Source: Galeruca laticollis (taxonomy: Eukaryota; Arthropoda; Insecta; Coleoptera; Chrysomelidae). Taken from it: a stretch of 64,000 nucleotides of DNA. Below are positions 31,687 through 45,591 of the stretch, one piece after another. The stretch covers positions 259,127,209 to 259,191,208 of the forward strand of contig OY998175.1 of the NCBI GenBank assembly GCA_963921935.1, read 5' to 3'. Position numbers and translations under genes: made by a program. Each line of letters opens with the position of its first letter. Position 1 is the stretch's first letter. The notes beneath the pieces were generated by a model. That model was not told the origin of the DNA. It saw only the letters and a list, made by a program, of their open reading frames with translations, and did not search any database.

Positions 31687-33027
31687 TTTGTTTTGGATAC
31701 CTCTTAAAATGTTGTCCATCACTCTTTGAAAAGTTGCTGGAGCTCCCTTTAGCCCGAATGGGATTCTCAAAAATTCCCAGTGTCCATTTTCAGTAGTAAA
31801 AGCCGTTTTGGGTATATCTTCTTCAGCCATCTCAATTTGGTAAAATCCGGAGGCAAGATCCAAGGTAGTGAAGTATTGGCAACGTCCTAATTTATCTAAT
31901 AGATCGGTTATGTTTGGTAATGGATATCTATCTCCAATAGTTATTTCATTAAGCTTGCGATAGTCTACGACGACTCTGAATTTTTGTTCACCTGTAGAGT
32001 CCAATTTTTTTGGAACAAACCAAATACTACTCGAGTACGGTGAGGATGAGGCTCTTATGATATTTTGATCTAACATACTCTGTATTTGATTTTGGACTTC
32101 TTTTTTATATACATCTGGATATCTGTACGATTTAGTATAAATAGGTACATCATTTGTAGTTTTTATTTGATGCTTGATTTTACTAGTGAAAGTTAGTTGA
32201 TTACCATCAACATGAAAAATGTCAGAATATTCTTCAATTAATTTGAGAATAGCATTGCGTTCTTCAGAATTCATATGTTCTGTTCGAACTTTATTTATAT
32301 TAAATTTGAATTTTTCTGCATAAATAGCATTAAAATTAGGACTCAAGGTTTGTTCGTATTCGTCGAACTGTTCAACCTCTAAAGGAGCACTTAAATCTAC
32401 CTTAAAATATGACGGATTTAAAATAGTGCATACAGCTTGACTATTTTCCGCTCTTGTAACACATTCGGGAATTTCTAATTTTCCGATTTTTGTATAAGGT
32501 ATAATTATATCGCCATTATTAATATTATCAATATTCAATTTAATTATTTGTTCAGTTCGCGGAGGCACTACTATACAATTCGTGTTCTCGCTTCCGATTT
32601 TAGAATAATTTAGTTTTATTTTACTATAAGGCGTAATTAAAACAACGAAATCAATAGTTGCAATCAATTTTTTCAGGTTATCTAAACCTAATAAGCAATC
32701 GAAGTGATTGTGAAATTTAAATATACAATATTCTAAGCTCATTTTATTTTTCATTTTAAATATCTTTGAAGATGGAATTACTGTACAATAATTTTGTTGA
32801 CTTGAGCCTAAAGCAGAAGTTACTTTGAAAGATTTTTTCATAGTAGATTTTGAAAAATATTTCTTTGCAATATCAGGTGTTACAAAAGATTTTGTACTAC
32901 CTGTGTCAATCATTACTTTCAAATTTTGTTCAGGAAATATTATGTACGGTAACTCACTCTCATAATTCGTAAAATTAAACATTTCTACGTGTCTGTCTCT
33001 TCCAAAGCAATTTCGTCTAAAAAACAA
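31672..33027 (-). pseudogene. LTR-3 protease and RT fingers/palm
   Basis: Aspartic protease motif VMIDTGSTKSF near the N-terminus, then a LLGLDNL flap/C-lobe motif. RT motifs include YRYPDVYKKEV, RVVVDYRKLNE, FTTLDLASGFYQI and FLRIPFGLKGAP. The frame ends in an A-run just before YLDD, where one extra base causes a shift. The first dozen residues as read from 33027 are probably out of frame; an overlapping frame (ERHTDVEDCFLDEI) joins gag to protease. Confidence 0.88.
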
Positions 33028-33100
33028 TCTTCAACATCAGTGTGACGTTCAGTATCGTCCATATTATGCATTTCTTCCGAAATAAAAATTTTTCTATTAC

Positions 33101-34171
33101 CTACGAAATACGATTGATTTTGTCCATTATTTTGATTTTGTACATTGGGTTTATTGTACGTATTAGAAGTAGTATACTCATTGCAGTAGGTTTTTGAAAT
33201 TGATAATTTCTACTAAGTGTGAAACCATTAGTACTTCTATTCTGAAAATTTGTATCTCTACTTGTACTAGGTAAATTATTTTCATTGTTGAAATTTCTAG
33301 TAAATTGTGGTTGATAATTATGTTGTAAATTCGGTCTGCTTACCGTTTGATTATTATTAGGATAATTATTTTTATGTGATGTAACATTAAACTGAGACTT
33401 AGGCTTATTAAATGAATTTTTTGGATTTGTATGGTTGTTATTATTACTTAAATAAACTTGAAAGTTATTCGTTAGAACATTTAAAGCTGAATTTACATCT
33501 CTAGGATTCTTGGTACGCATTAGTGTACCAAGAGGTTCCTTTAAACCGCGCAATAATACTCTTAGTGCTAAATTCCTGAAATAGTTGCCTGAAATGGCTT
33601 GTTCACTTGCATTAGAGCGTGTCATTAATAATGATGTTTGTAGATTTAAAAGATGCTGTATCCTATTGTAAAAGTCAAAAGGTGATTCATTTCCTAGCTT
33701 TAATTCCGATATTTCAATACTTAACGTGTAAATGTCTCGTTAATCAGCGTATGTGTTCAATAAAGCATCTTTCAAATTCCGCCAATTTGAAATACAACAA
33801 GCTGAAATATTTATTGCGGCTTGGCCTTTAATTTTAGATAAAATACTAGACATCAAATATTCATTCAGAAAGTCTGTTAAATCTACTGTATTGTAAAATT
33901 TATTTACTAATTTTTCAGAAATTTCTATGAATCTGGGTAATAAAGCGTTTTCGCCATGGAATTCTGGAATCATGTCCAGATATTCCTTTTTCAATTGCGG
34001 TACCACTTGATCTACCGGCATTTTGTATAATGTATTTAATTTAAATCTAAGTTTTGATAATTCAATATGCATTTTACGGTTACGATATGTTTGTGAGCCA
34101 GAATCAAAATCAGAATCTGAGTTGTCAGAGCTTTCTGTATTGAATAAACAATTATTTTCTCTATACGACAT
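33101..34171 (-). pseudogene. LTR-3 gag with one in-frame stop
   Basis: An N-terminal part (34171-33740) with MSYRENN, VVPQLKKEYLDMIPEFHGE and FLNEYLMSSI is separated by a single TAA (33740-33742) from the same frame continuing to 33101. The second part has ISELKLGNESPFDFYNRIQ and LRVLLRGLKEPLG, the capsid region, then an Asn/Gln/Pro-rich tail. No zinc knuckle is seen, as is usual for the 17.6/297 group. Intact length would be ~356 aa. Confidence 0.82.
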
Positions 34172-34379
34172 AAAGTACTTACATGAAAATTAGGATTGCT
34201 TTCGCCATCTAGTTGTGCCTGTAGTTGGAATTACCAATATTCCCTTGAAATTCCTCTGCGTACGAGCCAACTTTCTTCGAGTTAAGCTACTTAATTCACT
34301 TAACCAAGAGTCCCAATTATTCACTTAATAAATCGTTGATACGAACCGATTGGTATTATCGGTAACGCCCGTTTACCAT

Positions 34380-34397
34380 ATCCTACTGACTGCGCCA
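34380..34397 (-). promoter_or_regulatory. LTR-3 primer-binding site
   Basis: Minus strand TGGCGCAGTCAGTAGGA begins next to the 5' LTR. The TGG start and position identify it; the priming tRNA is not assigned. Confidence 0.6.
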
Positions 34398-34398
34398 A

Positions 34399-34626
34399 AT
34401 AACTTTTTAGATACGGAAAAAGGTTTTTTAAACATTATTTATTTAACAAAAGTTACAAGTTTCAAGATTCGAAGTAAATTCTAGACTGACTATATAAACT
34501 AAACATTTCAAAAAGGTAAAAAATACAATGTAAGCAAAAATAAGGTTCAACAATTTATAAAACAACAGGTTATTACACAATATGCTGATTAAGCAATTTA
34601 TTTAATATGTACTAAGTAATTTAAGG

Positions 34627-34632
<6 letters not shown>
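34399..34632 (-). repeat. LTR-3 5' LTR (~234 bp)
   Basis: Matches 29413-29649 with a few changes (ACAAACGG/AGATACGG, ATTC/TTAAC); its outermost bases merge into a TA tract. Confidence 0.85.

Positions 34633-34692
<60 letters not shown>
34633..34692. repeat. (TA)n microsatellite
   Basis: Right flank of LTR-3. Confidence 0.93.
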
Positions 34693-34696
<4 letters not shown>

Positions 34697-34915
34697 CAAT
34701 ACAAATTTTCATCAATGAATGTCATATTTTTAAAATGTTCGTCCAAAAACATCTATAAAATATATTAAATAATCAAATGAACGTTCTGTCGAAGTTTCAA
34801 CAAAAATTTTATTTCTGATGAAGGCCATGGAAGACCGAAACGTTAAATAAAAATGTATTGACTACTAGTTAAATGTCTTTAAAAATGGTCCTCAATCCCA
34901 AGAATATAAAATAAC
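34693..34915 (+). mobile_element. Penelope-like 3' tail fragment
   Basis: Contains TCTGATGAAGGCCATGG followed by AAGACCGAAACGTTAAAT, a short hairpin and CGAAACG box typical of Penelope-like 3' untranslated ends. No coding sequence remains. TA tracts lie on both sides. Confidence 0.5.
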
Positions 34916-34929
34916 AATATATATATATG

Positions 34930-34987
<58 letters not shown>
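34916..34987. repeat. (TA)n microsatellite abutting LTR-4
   Basis: TA tract with one TGTAAA interruption; ends at the TGAAC start of the next LTR. Confidence 0.93.
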
Positions 34988-34990
<3 letters not shown>

Positions 34991-37117
34991 AACCAGTCCT
35001 CTAATATATATAAATAATTTACGTATGAGGTTGAATTATTAATACGTAGGGTGTACCTTTAGACACTACCTAGTTAAAAACTAAATTTAACATGAACGAA
35101 TGAATGAAGTAAGCAAATGTATTATCAAATATTGATAAAACCAATTATAAAGAAAGGATTTAAAAAAAAGGAAGGACATTTTAATGATAACATTATAATT
35201 AAGTATAAAGATTTCACCTTCACAATTAAATCCTAAGGTCAAGTCAATGTCAACAATTTTCAAAATCATCTGAACACTGCCATGTCAATATCTGGATGAA
35301 GTAGAATGTTGTTTAGTTTGAAACCTAAAATAATAAGAATTAATACTCAACTTACTAATTGATTAACGATATTCACAGACGATGGAAGGAAAAGTTTACA
35401 ATTTGAAAAAGAATTTATAAAAAAAGAAAAACTTCATGAAAGATGACAAACGGAACAGAGCCATGCTATATGTCGTGGAAATCTGTTAACTAAATAAAAT
35501 TTAATGAACAGGAAGTAATAAAATCTAGTGATTTACTTGTCAACCTAAAATCATTGCTTTGGAATTGAATATAAAACATAAAAGGTAAATTTGGAAATAA
35601 ATAAAGTTTATATAAAATAAAATTAGTAAAAATTCATAAATTGAAAACTAAACAGTTCCATATATATAAATAATTTTTTTAGGTTGTAGAAATTGTATAT
35701 TTAATTGTAAATAAAAATACCATAAAAAGGGGATCACAACAAATTTTGGGATTGTAATACATGTAAAGGACATTTTATATATTCCCTAAGACATTATAAA
35801 CCCATTTATATAAGTGATATTATCCTCCAGGACAATTTTAATTAAAGAATTTTGTATTTTCATGAAAAATACTCAAATTGACAATTGTCGAATAAAAAAA
35901 AATATGAGTAGGCTGTGTTTTTGATATGGGAAAAAGTTTGTTGATTTAAAAAAAATTGAGAGTCGGCCGTTGGTAGAAGAATAGTGAACATCTATCTTTA
36001 CAGAATTTTTGAGAAAATTATGTAAAAGTAAATAATTTTAAGTTAAAAACCATGATAAAATCATAATATCAATTTTGTTTAAACCGTGTAATAAAGTGCA
36101 GTGTGCAGAAATAGTATTTCTTTGATAAGAAATTCTCAAGAAAAAGAGACGCTTTGCACCAGTTCCACAGTGCCGAGAATTGGAAATAAGGTAGGTGGTA
36201 TTTAAGTTTTTTTAATTTGGAATTCCAAAGAGAAAGAAATAGTGAACAATAAAAATATTATTTAAACGTTTAAATTAAAATTTCTAATAAAGGGCCAAAA
36301 ACAATAAAATGATGAATTTTATTTCCTATCCATCGATATCAATGTAATTTCGATTATCATACAACTTTAATTATAGTTATAATTTGTACTTACTTTTAAA
36401 AAAATTTTATTTCACATCATCATTGTTTACATTGCACGTAAAGTACCATTTCATTTTTATTTTCCTCTTATGCATGCTTAACTATTTCTATAACTATTCA
36501 TCATTCACTTTACTCGCATTTTGATATATGTATGTAACTGTATAGTGTAATTTCCAATAATATATTTATGATTGCAATGAATTTAAAAACGTTAAATTTA
36601 TAAAAACATTCATATAAACAACGTCAACTGTGAACCCTACGTTTTGTGTCGTTGTGAAACGATATACGAGGATGTGTTTCTCCTATGCGCCGACGCAGTC
36701 AATCTAAGCATTCAGTGCGCATGACCAGTCAAGCATGCAGGAGCGGTATAAAGAAAATTTATGTAAAAAGAATTTGAATATAATCTCAACAATTTATTAA
36801 ATCATTTCATTAAAGTGTTGGTAATATTTGGAGTCGATAAAAACATAGGTATATATTCCATTCAGGAATAAAACATACTAGAAAAATTTCAAAATTCAAT
36901 ATTTAAATGTGTATCAAAGTTATACATATGCGTCCAAAACTCAAAGGGAGGAGTCTCATACTGCCGACTATCATATAAATTATAAATAAAAATTAAATTT
37001 CACAGATTATCATCAGGAGCTAGCCGAAGGTGAAGTGAAATAGGTAAAATATACAATACAATAAAAACAAATAATAATATATAAAAATCATCATCAGTTA
37101 AAAGTAAAAATTAAATA
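34988..37117 (+). repeat. LTR-4 5' LTR (~2.1 kb)
   Basis: Its distal part (35750-37117) is repeated at 41274-42686 at about 93-95% identity by eye, apart from a ~60-bp indel near 42320-42390. The proximal 760 bp has no partner in the window; its extent is inferred from the TGAAC start next to the TA tract. Blocks such as TTTGTTGATTT recall LTR-1. Confidence 0.7.
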
Positions 37118-37125
37118 ACTATAAT

Positions 37126-37147
37126 TTGACGCCTGCAACGTGGAGCT
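37126..37147 (+). promoter_or_regulatory. LTR-4 degenerate primer site
   Basis: TTGACGCCTGCAACGTGGAG, a decayed lysine-type primer site, placed about 9 bases after the LTR end as in LTR-1. Confidence 0.45.
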
Positions 37148-37195
37148 AGATTCAATATTAACACATTATTAAAAATAGAATTAAACAAATAAATC

Positions 37196-38390
37196 ATGGA
37201 CAAGAAAATGGTATTAAGAGATGGGAAACAGGTCGGAAATGATATCGGATCGGAAGAGGAAAGAGAAGAGAGGAGCCATGGAATGGGAGACTTCCAGGTC
37301 CAATATTCGATCCAGGAACAATCGGAAGGAGATGCACCTGAAGAAAGTACGACAGGAGATAAAGAAGATGTGGAACAAGAAGATAGAAGACAAGTGAGCA
37401 GGGAAACACAAGGAGGTACAAATAGCAATGATCAATTGACGCAATTTTTGATTAAAATGAATGAAAACATGAATAGTATGAAGAAAGAGTTGAAAGGAGA
37501 TATCAACACGGTAAATGGAAAAATGGATACAATGAGAGGAGATTTAAATGGAAAGATGGATGCGATGAAAGAAGAAATTCGGGGAGACATTCATAACATC
37601 TATGGAAATATGCACCGATTAGAAAAGAAAATAGAAGAAGTTGAATTTGAAAATTGTAAGGAGATTAAGAAACTCAAGGAGAATTAGGAAGAATTTAAAA
37701 ATAAAATTGACAATGTAAAAGAAGATATGGAGGAAAACAATAAAATTCTGAGAATAGAAATACAAGAAAAAGGAGTCAAAATTCGAGAGGAAATAGAAAA
37801 GCAGATAGTAGAAGAGGTACAGGAATTTAGAAGAGATATTGAAGTAAATCTAACAGAAACTATTAAAGTGGAAGTTATAAAACAAAATTATCATATAACA
37901 AAAGTAGTTGAAACTATAAAAGAGAATGTAAATAAACAATTCAAGGATTTAGATTGTAGAATAAAAAAGTCAACAGGTAAATGTGCTAGAAGAAATGGAA
38001 TAATGGATATAATATAACAAAGAAATCGAAGAGATGCACCGAAGATTAACAAACACAGTAGAAAAAATTGAAGATAATAAAAGAAGTCATGAAATAGGTA
38101 TATGATGCTCCGGAAAAATTTATAATATAGTAACAGGAAGAAAACCGGATTACAAGATGCATCTAATTCACACAAATGTTTCCATGAAAATAATAATGAT
38201 GGAAATGAATAATATGGAGGAATTTGAGACGCAGATTTTATTGGATTTATGGAAAGAAATTAATGAGATACGAGACTACAAAACTAGAAAGGATATATTG
38301 GAGAACGGAAAGAAGCTACAGAAAAACAAAGAGACTCAAACAACGAGACATGAACATAAGAAAAAAGTAAGAAAAAGAATAGCATATTAA
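37196..38390 (+). pseudogene. LTR-4 gag, disrupted
   Basis: Starts MDKKMVLRDGKQVG, the family N-terminus, then a charged region and coiled-coil segments (MDTMRGDLNGKMD). TAG at 37685-37687 interrupts the frame, which resumes to 38017; later pieces (38157-38390) are in another frame and include a short match to the LTR-1 region NMEEFE.QFL. The nucleic-acid-binding tail and pol are missing. Confidence 0.75.
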
Positions 38391-38560
38391 ATAGTATCAC
38401 ATGAGAATTAGAATGAAATTTGGAAACGAGAAAATAATGGAATGGACAGGAATAGGATACAAAAATAAACTTACATAGAAATTTTATTATGAATAAATAA
38501 TACAAGTATAGTTAAATTAATATCATATGTAGATCTAATGTTTTTCGTTTCTTCATATTC
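38391..38560. other. Junction between LTR-4 gag debris and Penelope 3' region
   Basis: AT-rich, no motif recognised; the exact edge of the Penelope insertion is not clear. Confidence 0.4.
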
Positions 38561-41274
38561 AGTAATTGTAGGAGTTTTGTCGTTATCCATAGTCAGTAAT
38601 AATCTGAGACAGAAAAGAATATATAAATCAATAATAAGTAATATTAAGCAGAGGTAAATAGAAATTGACTCTCTCGACCCTTACTTCGTGGAATATGCTC
38701 ATATTAGTGTTTTTAAATGAAACTCACGGTCTCTAGTTGATTTCACAATATAATACAAGATATTGGAAATTCTAAAAAATTGACAATTGTTTCGATAAAT
38801 CAATATCATCGTCAGAATGACAGAAGTTAAATTTCATTTTATGCCTACCTGATGTTCAGTAGTTATTTTTGGCTAGACCAAGAAGTAACCTAACTTGTGA
38901 TTGGCTTAATATATGTTTATAGAAAAAAGAAGATGTGATATTAGAAATATTGAAGCTTAGATATTATAAGCCCTATGGTGATATCCTGGATATCATTTTT
39001 CCAATTAAGATCAGTATAACTGTGCAATGATATAGAAAACCAGGAAAACTATATCTGCTGATATTTACAATTATCACTTAAGAAGACAGTTTGTTAGTGG
39101 AGAATTCCCTAGATTTAACTGTTCATTGACAACTTCATATTGTGGGTTTCTTAAATGTCTTCTAATTTCCAGTTCTTCAAGGAAATCCAGTTCTTGTTTC
39201 TTCTCACAAATATGCAGCACTTCTAGTTCTGTGTTAGGTGTCAATGAATGATTGGTGTCAAGTAGATGTTTTGCGTAGTGGGATTTATCTGGTTGTTTTA
39301 ATCTGTATGCTCGTAAGTGCTCACTGTATCGTATTTCAAAATTCCTAAGGGTCCGACACAAATAGACAGCATTACATTCTGGACATTTGAGTGTATATAT
39401 ACCTGACTTCTTTAATAGTGGTATTTTTGTTTTTACATTTAACAATTAAGTACTAACGTTACTTTCTGTTTTAAAAGAAATTGTTGTATTCGTTGCTTTG
39501 AAATATTATTAGAAATATTTCCTGCATATGTGATGGTTTTATAAGTTTTAATTTCATCAGCTTGTTTAGGATATATTTGTTGTAATGCCACTTTTTCCTC
39601 TTTTTTGCTAATTAGCTTATTTATCATATCTAATGGATAACCGTTAGATGTTGCTATTTGTCTAATTGTATTAATCTCTTTATCAAAATTACATTTGTTC
39701 ATAGGAACTGAAAAAGCTCTATGTATCATTGAATTATATGCTGCTAGTCTGTGTGACACAGGGTGGTTAGAATTGAATGGAATTGTCACATCAGTCTGTG
39801 TTGGTTTTCGGTAAATTGAATAATCAAGTACATTATTATCTCTTTGAATTATTAAATCAAGAAAATTGATTGAGCTATTTTCTTCAATTCCTAATGTGAA
39901 TTTAATTTTCGGGTGTAAATTATTGATGTGGTTGGAAAATACATCTAATTGTCGTTCACTACCCATAAAACAAGCTAATATGTCATCTACATATTTATAC
40001 CAAAATAAAATATTTTTCGAAATATTACTTTCAAAGATCTTTCTTTCTAAATTGTCCATAAAACTGTTTGCTAAAATAGGTGATATAGGGCTTCTCATTG
40101 GTAAACCTTCATTTTGAATATATATCTTATTGTCAAAAGTGAAATAATTCTGATTAATGCATACATCAAATAAATTAAGTATGTCTGATATTATTCCTGG
40201 ATTAATATTTTTAACTTCTAGTAATTTTCCTACAAGTATTAGACATTCTTTAGGAGGAATTTTAGTGAACATATTAGTTACATCGAACGAAATGAGTTTA
40301 TAGTTATCTTGCAAGTGGATTGCTTTCAACTTTTTGATTAGTTCTATTGAATTTCTAATTGAGTACTGAGATTCATATCCATAAGTATTGAGTATACTGT
40401 TGAGCTTATTTGCCAATATATTAATAGGAGCATTAACATAAGCGACTAGAGGTCTAATTGGTTTCGTTATTTTATGTAATTTAACTGTTCCATATAATTG
40501 TGGACAATGAGGATTCTTATGAATGATAGACCTCTTTTCGTAATAATTTAAAAGATAATTTGAATTATTAACAGTATCCCTTACATTATTAGAAAACTTC
40601 TTTGTTGGGTCTGCTTTAAGAACTTTTACAAGGCTGGATTCTATAAAGTTATATACTTTGGAATTGTAATTTTCAGTCGTCAAAATGACAGTAGCGTTCC
40701 CCTCATCAGATTTTGTAACTGTTAGGTTATTATTCTCTATCTTCTTTTTTATTGCATTTAAAACTGTAATGTCATTTTTTGTTTGACGTTCAACTTTTGA
40801 AGGTTGAATATTCTTGATTAAATTGGCAATTTTCAATTTCTCATAAAGAAAATTATTTGAATTAGATTTTAAAGCTATTTCTGACTCTGTAGCTATAATT
40901 TCTTTAATATTATTCATAAATTTAGGTCGTATGCTGTACTTTGAAACTTCATTTGAAAATTCTATTCCACTATTTGTAAAATTAGTGTCTGAAAGGTTTT
41001 CAAATCGTGGTGCAAAGTGTGTTGGTATGTAGGTACTTACAGTTTCATGATGTTTTGAGTATTGAATTTTATGTTGTGCGTGTTCAAGATTCTGTAGCTT
41101 CTTTTCTTGTTTCTTAAATTTCATATGTTTCATCGTGCTGACATTTTCTCTAATTTTGTCATCCAAACAGTCAAATTCTACTGGATGTAATTGGAATGTG
41201 AGTTCTGAATTTACAACTTCTATGTAGTTGTCTAAGGAGTCTCTAACTTTGAACCATTTCTTACATTCTGATTT
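38561..41274 (-). mobile_element. Penelope-like element inserted in LTR-4
   Basis: Minus-strand retroelement with RT followed by GIY-YIG endonuclease, the defining arrangement of Penelope-like elements. The 3' untranslated region (about 38.6-39.07 kb) contains a TTCTGACGATGATATTG box followed by CGAAACAATTG. The 5' edge is placed where similarity to LTR-4 ends. A related, more decayed copy lies at 59.6-60.4 kb. Confidence 0.82.
39074..39445 (-). pseudogene. Penelope GIY-YIG endonuclease domain, separated by a frameshift
   Basis: Expected to nick target DNA for priming. SGIYTLKCPECNAVYL carries the GIY motif and the CxxC zinc pair typical of Penelope endonucleases; the second motif reads YLC in place of YIG. 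It continues with R..EI.YSEHL, a KSHYAKHLLDTNH block and a C-terminal LEELEIRRHL helix. It overlaps the RT frame by a few bases in a different frame, so a one-base indel has split the normal single ORF. Confidence 0.82.
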
Positions 41275-41301
41275 TGGGATTATAATACATGTGAATGACA
41301 T
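39439..41301 (-). CDS. Penelope-like reverse transcriptase (620 aa)
   Basis: Would copy element RNA at chromosomal breaks in the nucleus. Visible motifs: SDEGNATVIL, YGTVKLHK and IRPLVAY in the fingers; SFDVTNMFTKIP with the first catalytic Asp; GLPMRSPISPILAN, where the usual Gly of the MGSP motif is Arg; and KYVDDILACF with the catalytic Asp pair. The thumb includes INFLDLIIQR and YSIYRKPTQTDV. The start codon and about nine residues (MSFTCIIIP) lie in LTR-4 DNA, so the true N-terminus is probably lost. The frame ends in TAA at a one-base shift before the endonuclease. Confidence 0.87.
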   Translation of the reverse strand: MSFTCIIIPKSECKKWFKVRDSLDNYIEVVNSELTFQLHPVEFDCLDDKIRENVSTMKHMKFKKQEKKLQNLEHAQHKIQYSKHHETVSTYIPTHFAPRFENLSDTNFTNSGIEFSNEVSKYSIRPKFMNNIKEIIATESEIALKSNSNNFLYEKLKIANLIKNIQPSKVERQTKNDITVLNAIKKKIENNNLTVTKSDEGNATVILTTENYNSKVYNFIESSLVKVLKADPTKKFSNNVRDTVNNSNYLLNYYEKRSIIHKNPHCPQLYGTVKLHKITKPIRPLVAYVNAPINILANKLNSILNTYGYESQYSIRNSIELIKKLKAIHLQDNYKLISFDVTNMFTKIPPKECLILVGKLLEVKNINPGIISDILNLFDVCINQNYFTFDNKIYIQNEGLPMRSPISPILANSFMDNLERKIFESNISKNILFWYKYVDDILACFMGSERQLDVFSNHINNLHPKIKFTLGIEENSSINFLDLIIQRDNNVLDYSIYRKPTQTDVTIPFNSNHPVSHRLAAYNSMIHRAFSVPMNKCNFDKEINTIRQIATSNGYPLDMINKLISKKEEKVALQQIYPKQADEIKTYKTITYAGNISNNISKQRIQQFLLKQKVTLVLNC

Positions 41302-42686
41302 TTTATATATTCCCTAAGACATTTTAAACCCATTTATATAAGTGTTATTATCCTCCAGGACAATTTTAATTGAAAAATTTTGTATTTTCATGAAAAACAC
41401 TCAAATTGACAATTGTCGAATAGAAAAACAATATAAGGAGGCTGTGTTTTTGATATGGGAAAAAGTTTGTTGATTTAAAAAGAATTGAGAGTGGGGCGTT
41501 GGTAGAAGAATAGTTAGAAGAATAGTGAACATCTATGTAGCTCTCCTCTACAAAATTTTTGAGAAAACTATGTAAAAGTAAATAACTTTAAGTTAAAAAC
41601 CATGATAAAATCATAATATCAATTTTGTTTAAACCGTGTAATAAAGTGCAGTGTGCAGAAAGAGTATTTCTTTGATAAGAAATTCTCAAGAAAAAGAGAC
41701 GCTTTGCAGCAGATCCACAGTGCCGAGAATTGGAAATAAAGTCGGTGGTATTTAGTTTTTTTTTTTAATTTGGAATTCCAAAAAGAAAGAAATAGTGAAC
41801 AATAAAAATATTATTTGAACGTTTAAATTAAAATTTCTAAGAAAAGGCCAAAAACAATAAAATGATGAATATCATTTCCTTTAATTATAGTTATAATTTG
41901 TACTTACTTGTAAAAAAAAATTATTTCACATCATCATTGTTTACATTGCACGTAAAGTACCATTTTTATTTTCTTCTTATGCATGCTTAACTATTTCTAT
42001 AACTATTCATCATTCACTTTGCATTTTGATATATGTATGTAACTGTATGGTGTAATTTGCAATAATATATCAATGATTGCAATGAATTTAAAAACGTTAA
42101 GTTTATAAATACATTCATATAAACAACGTCAACTGTGAACCATACGTTTTGTGTCGTTGTGAAAGGATATACGAGGATGTGTTTCTCCTTTACGCCGACG
42201 CAGTCAATCTAAGCATTCAGTGCACATGACCAGTCAAGAATGCAGGAGCGGTATAAAGAAAATTTATGTAAAAAGAATTTGAATATAATATCAACAATTT
42301 ATTAAATCATTTCATTGAAGTGTTGGTATTTTTTTTATCATTATATTTTACATTCATAATGCATTAAGAAAATGGTGCTTAATTCTATAATAATATTTGG
42401 AGTCGATAAAAACATAGGTATATATTTTATTCATGAATAAAACATACTAGAAAAATTTCAAAATTCAATATTTAAATGTGTATCAAAGTTATACATATGC
42501 GTCCAGAACTCAAAGGGAGGAGTTTAATGCTGCCGACTATCATATAAATTATAAATAAAAATTTAATTTCACAGATTATCATCAGGAGCTAGCCAAAGGT
42601 GAAGTAAAATAGGTAAAATATTCAATACAATAAAAACAAATAATAATATATAAAAATCATCATCATTTAAAAGTGAAAATTAAATA
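41274..42686 (+). repeat. LTR-4 3' LTR, proximal third missing
   Basis: Repeat of 35750-37117. It begins abruptly at the Penelope 5' junction and ends in a TA tract (42696-42755). Confidence 0.82.
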
Positions 42687-42692
42687 GTTTAT

Positions 42693-42695
<3 letters not shown>

Positions 42696-42755
<60 letters not shown>
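42696..42755. repeat. (TA)n microsatellite
   Basis: Right flank of LTR-4. Confidence 0.93.

Positions 42756-45519
<2,764 letters not shown>

Positions 45520-45588
<69 letters not shown>
45520..45588. repeat. (TA)n microsatellite before tandem unit 1
   Basis: TA tract preceding the first repeat unit. Confidence 0.93.

Positions 45589-45591
<3 letters not shown>

Larger units (their letters stand above)
29413..34632 (-). mobile_element. LTR-3: Ty3/gypsy element of the 17.6/297-like type, short LTRs
   Basis: A 5.2-kb minus-strand element with ~235-bp LTRs, gag, protease, RT, RNase H and a truncated integrase. TA tracts flank it. Pol sequence is of the common gypsy type and quite unlike LTR-1. 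One stop in gag, a frameshift just before the RT active site and loss of most of the integrase core make it defective. No envelope-like frame is seen. Confidence 0.9.
34988..42686 (+). mobile_element. LTR-4: decayed relative of LTR-1 carrying a Penelope-like insertion
   Basis: The left LTR (34988-37117) starts TGAAC in a TA tract like LTR-1, and is followed by a primer-site remnant and a gag with the family's LRDGK start. No pol remains. The right LTR survives only as its distal 1.4 kb (41274-42686) and ends in a TA tract. A minus-strand Penelope-like element occupies ~38.6-41.3 kb. A deletion must have removed pol and the proximal third of the right LTR. Confidence 0.75.

Noticed and set aside
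29976..34171. Possible envelope gene in LTR-3 (would make it an errantivirus)
   Set aside because: There is no space or open frame between integrase debris and the 3' LTR; only a truncated integrase is present.
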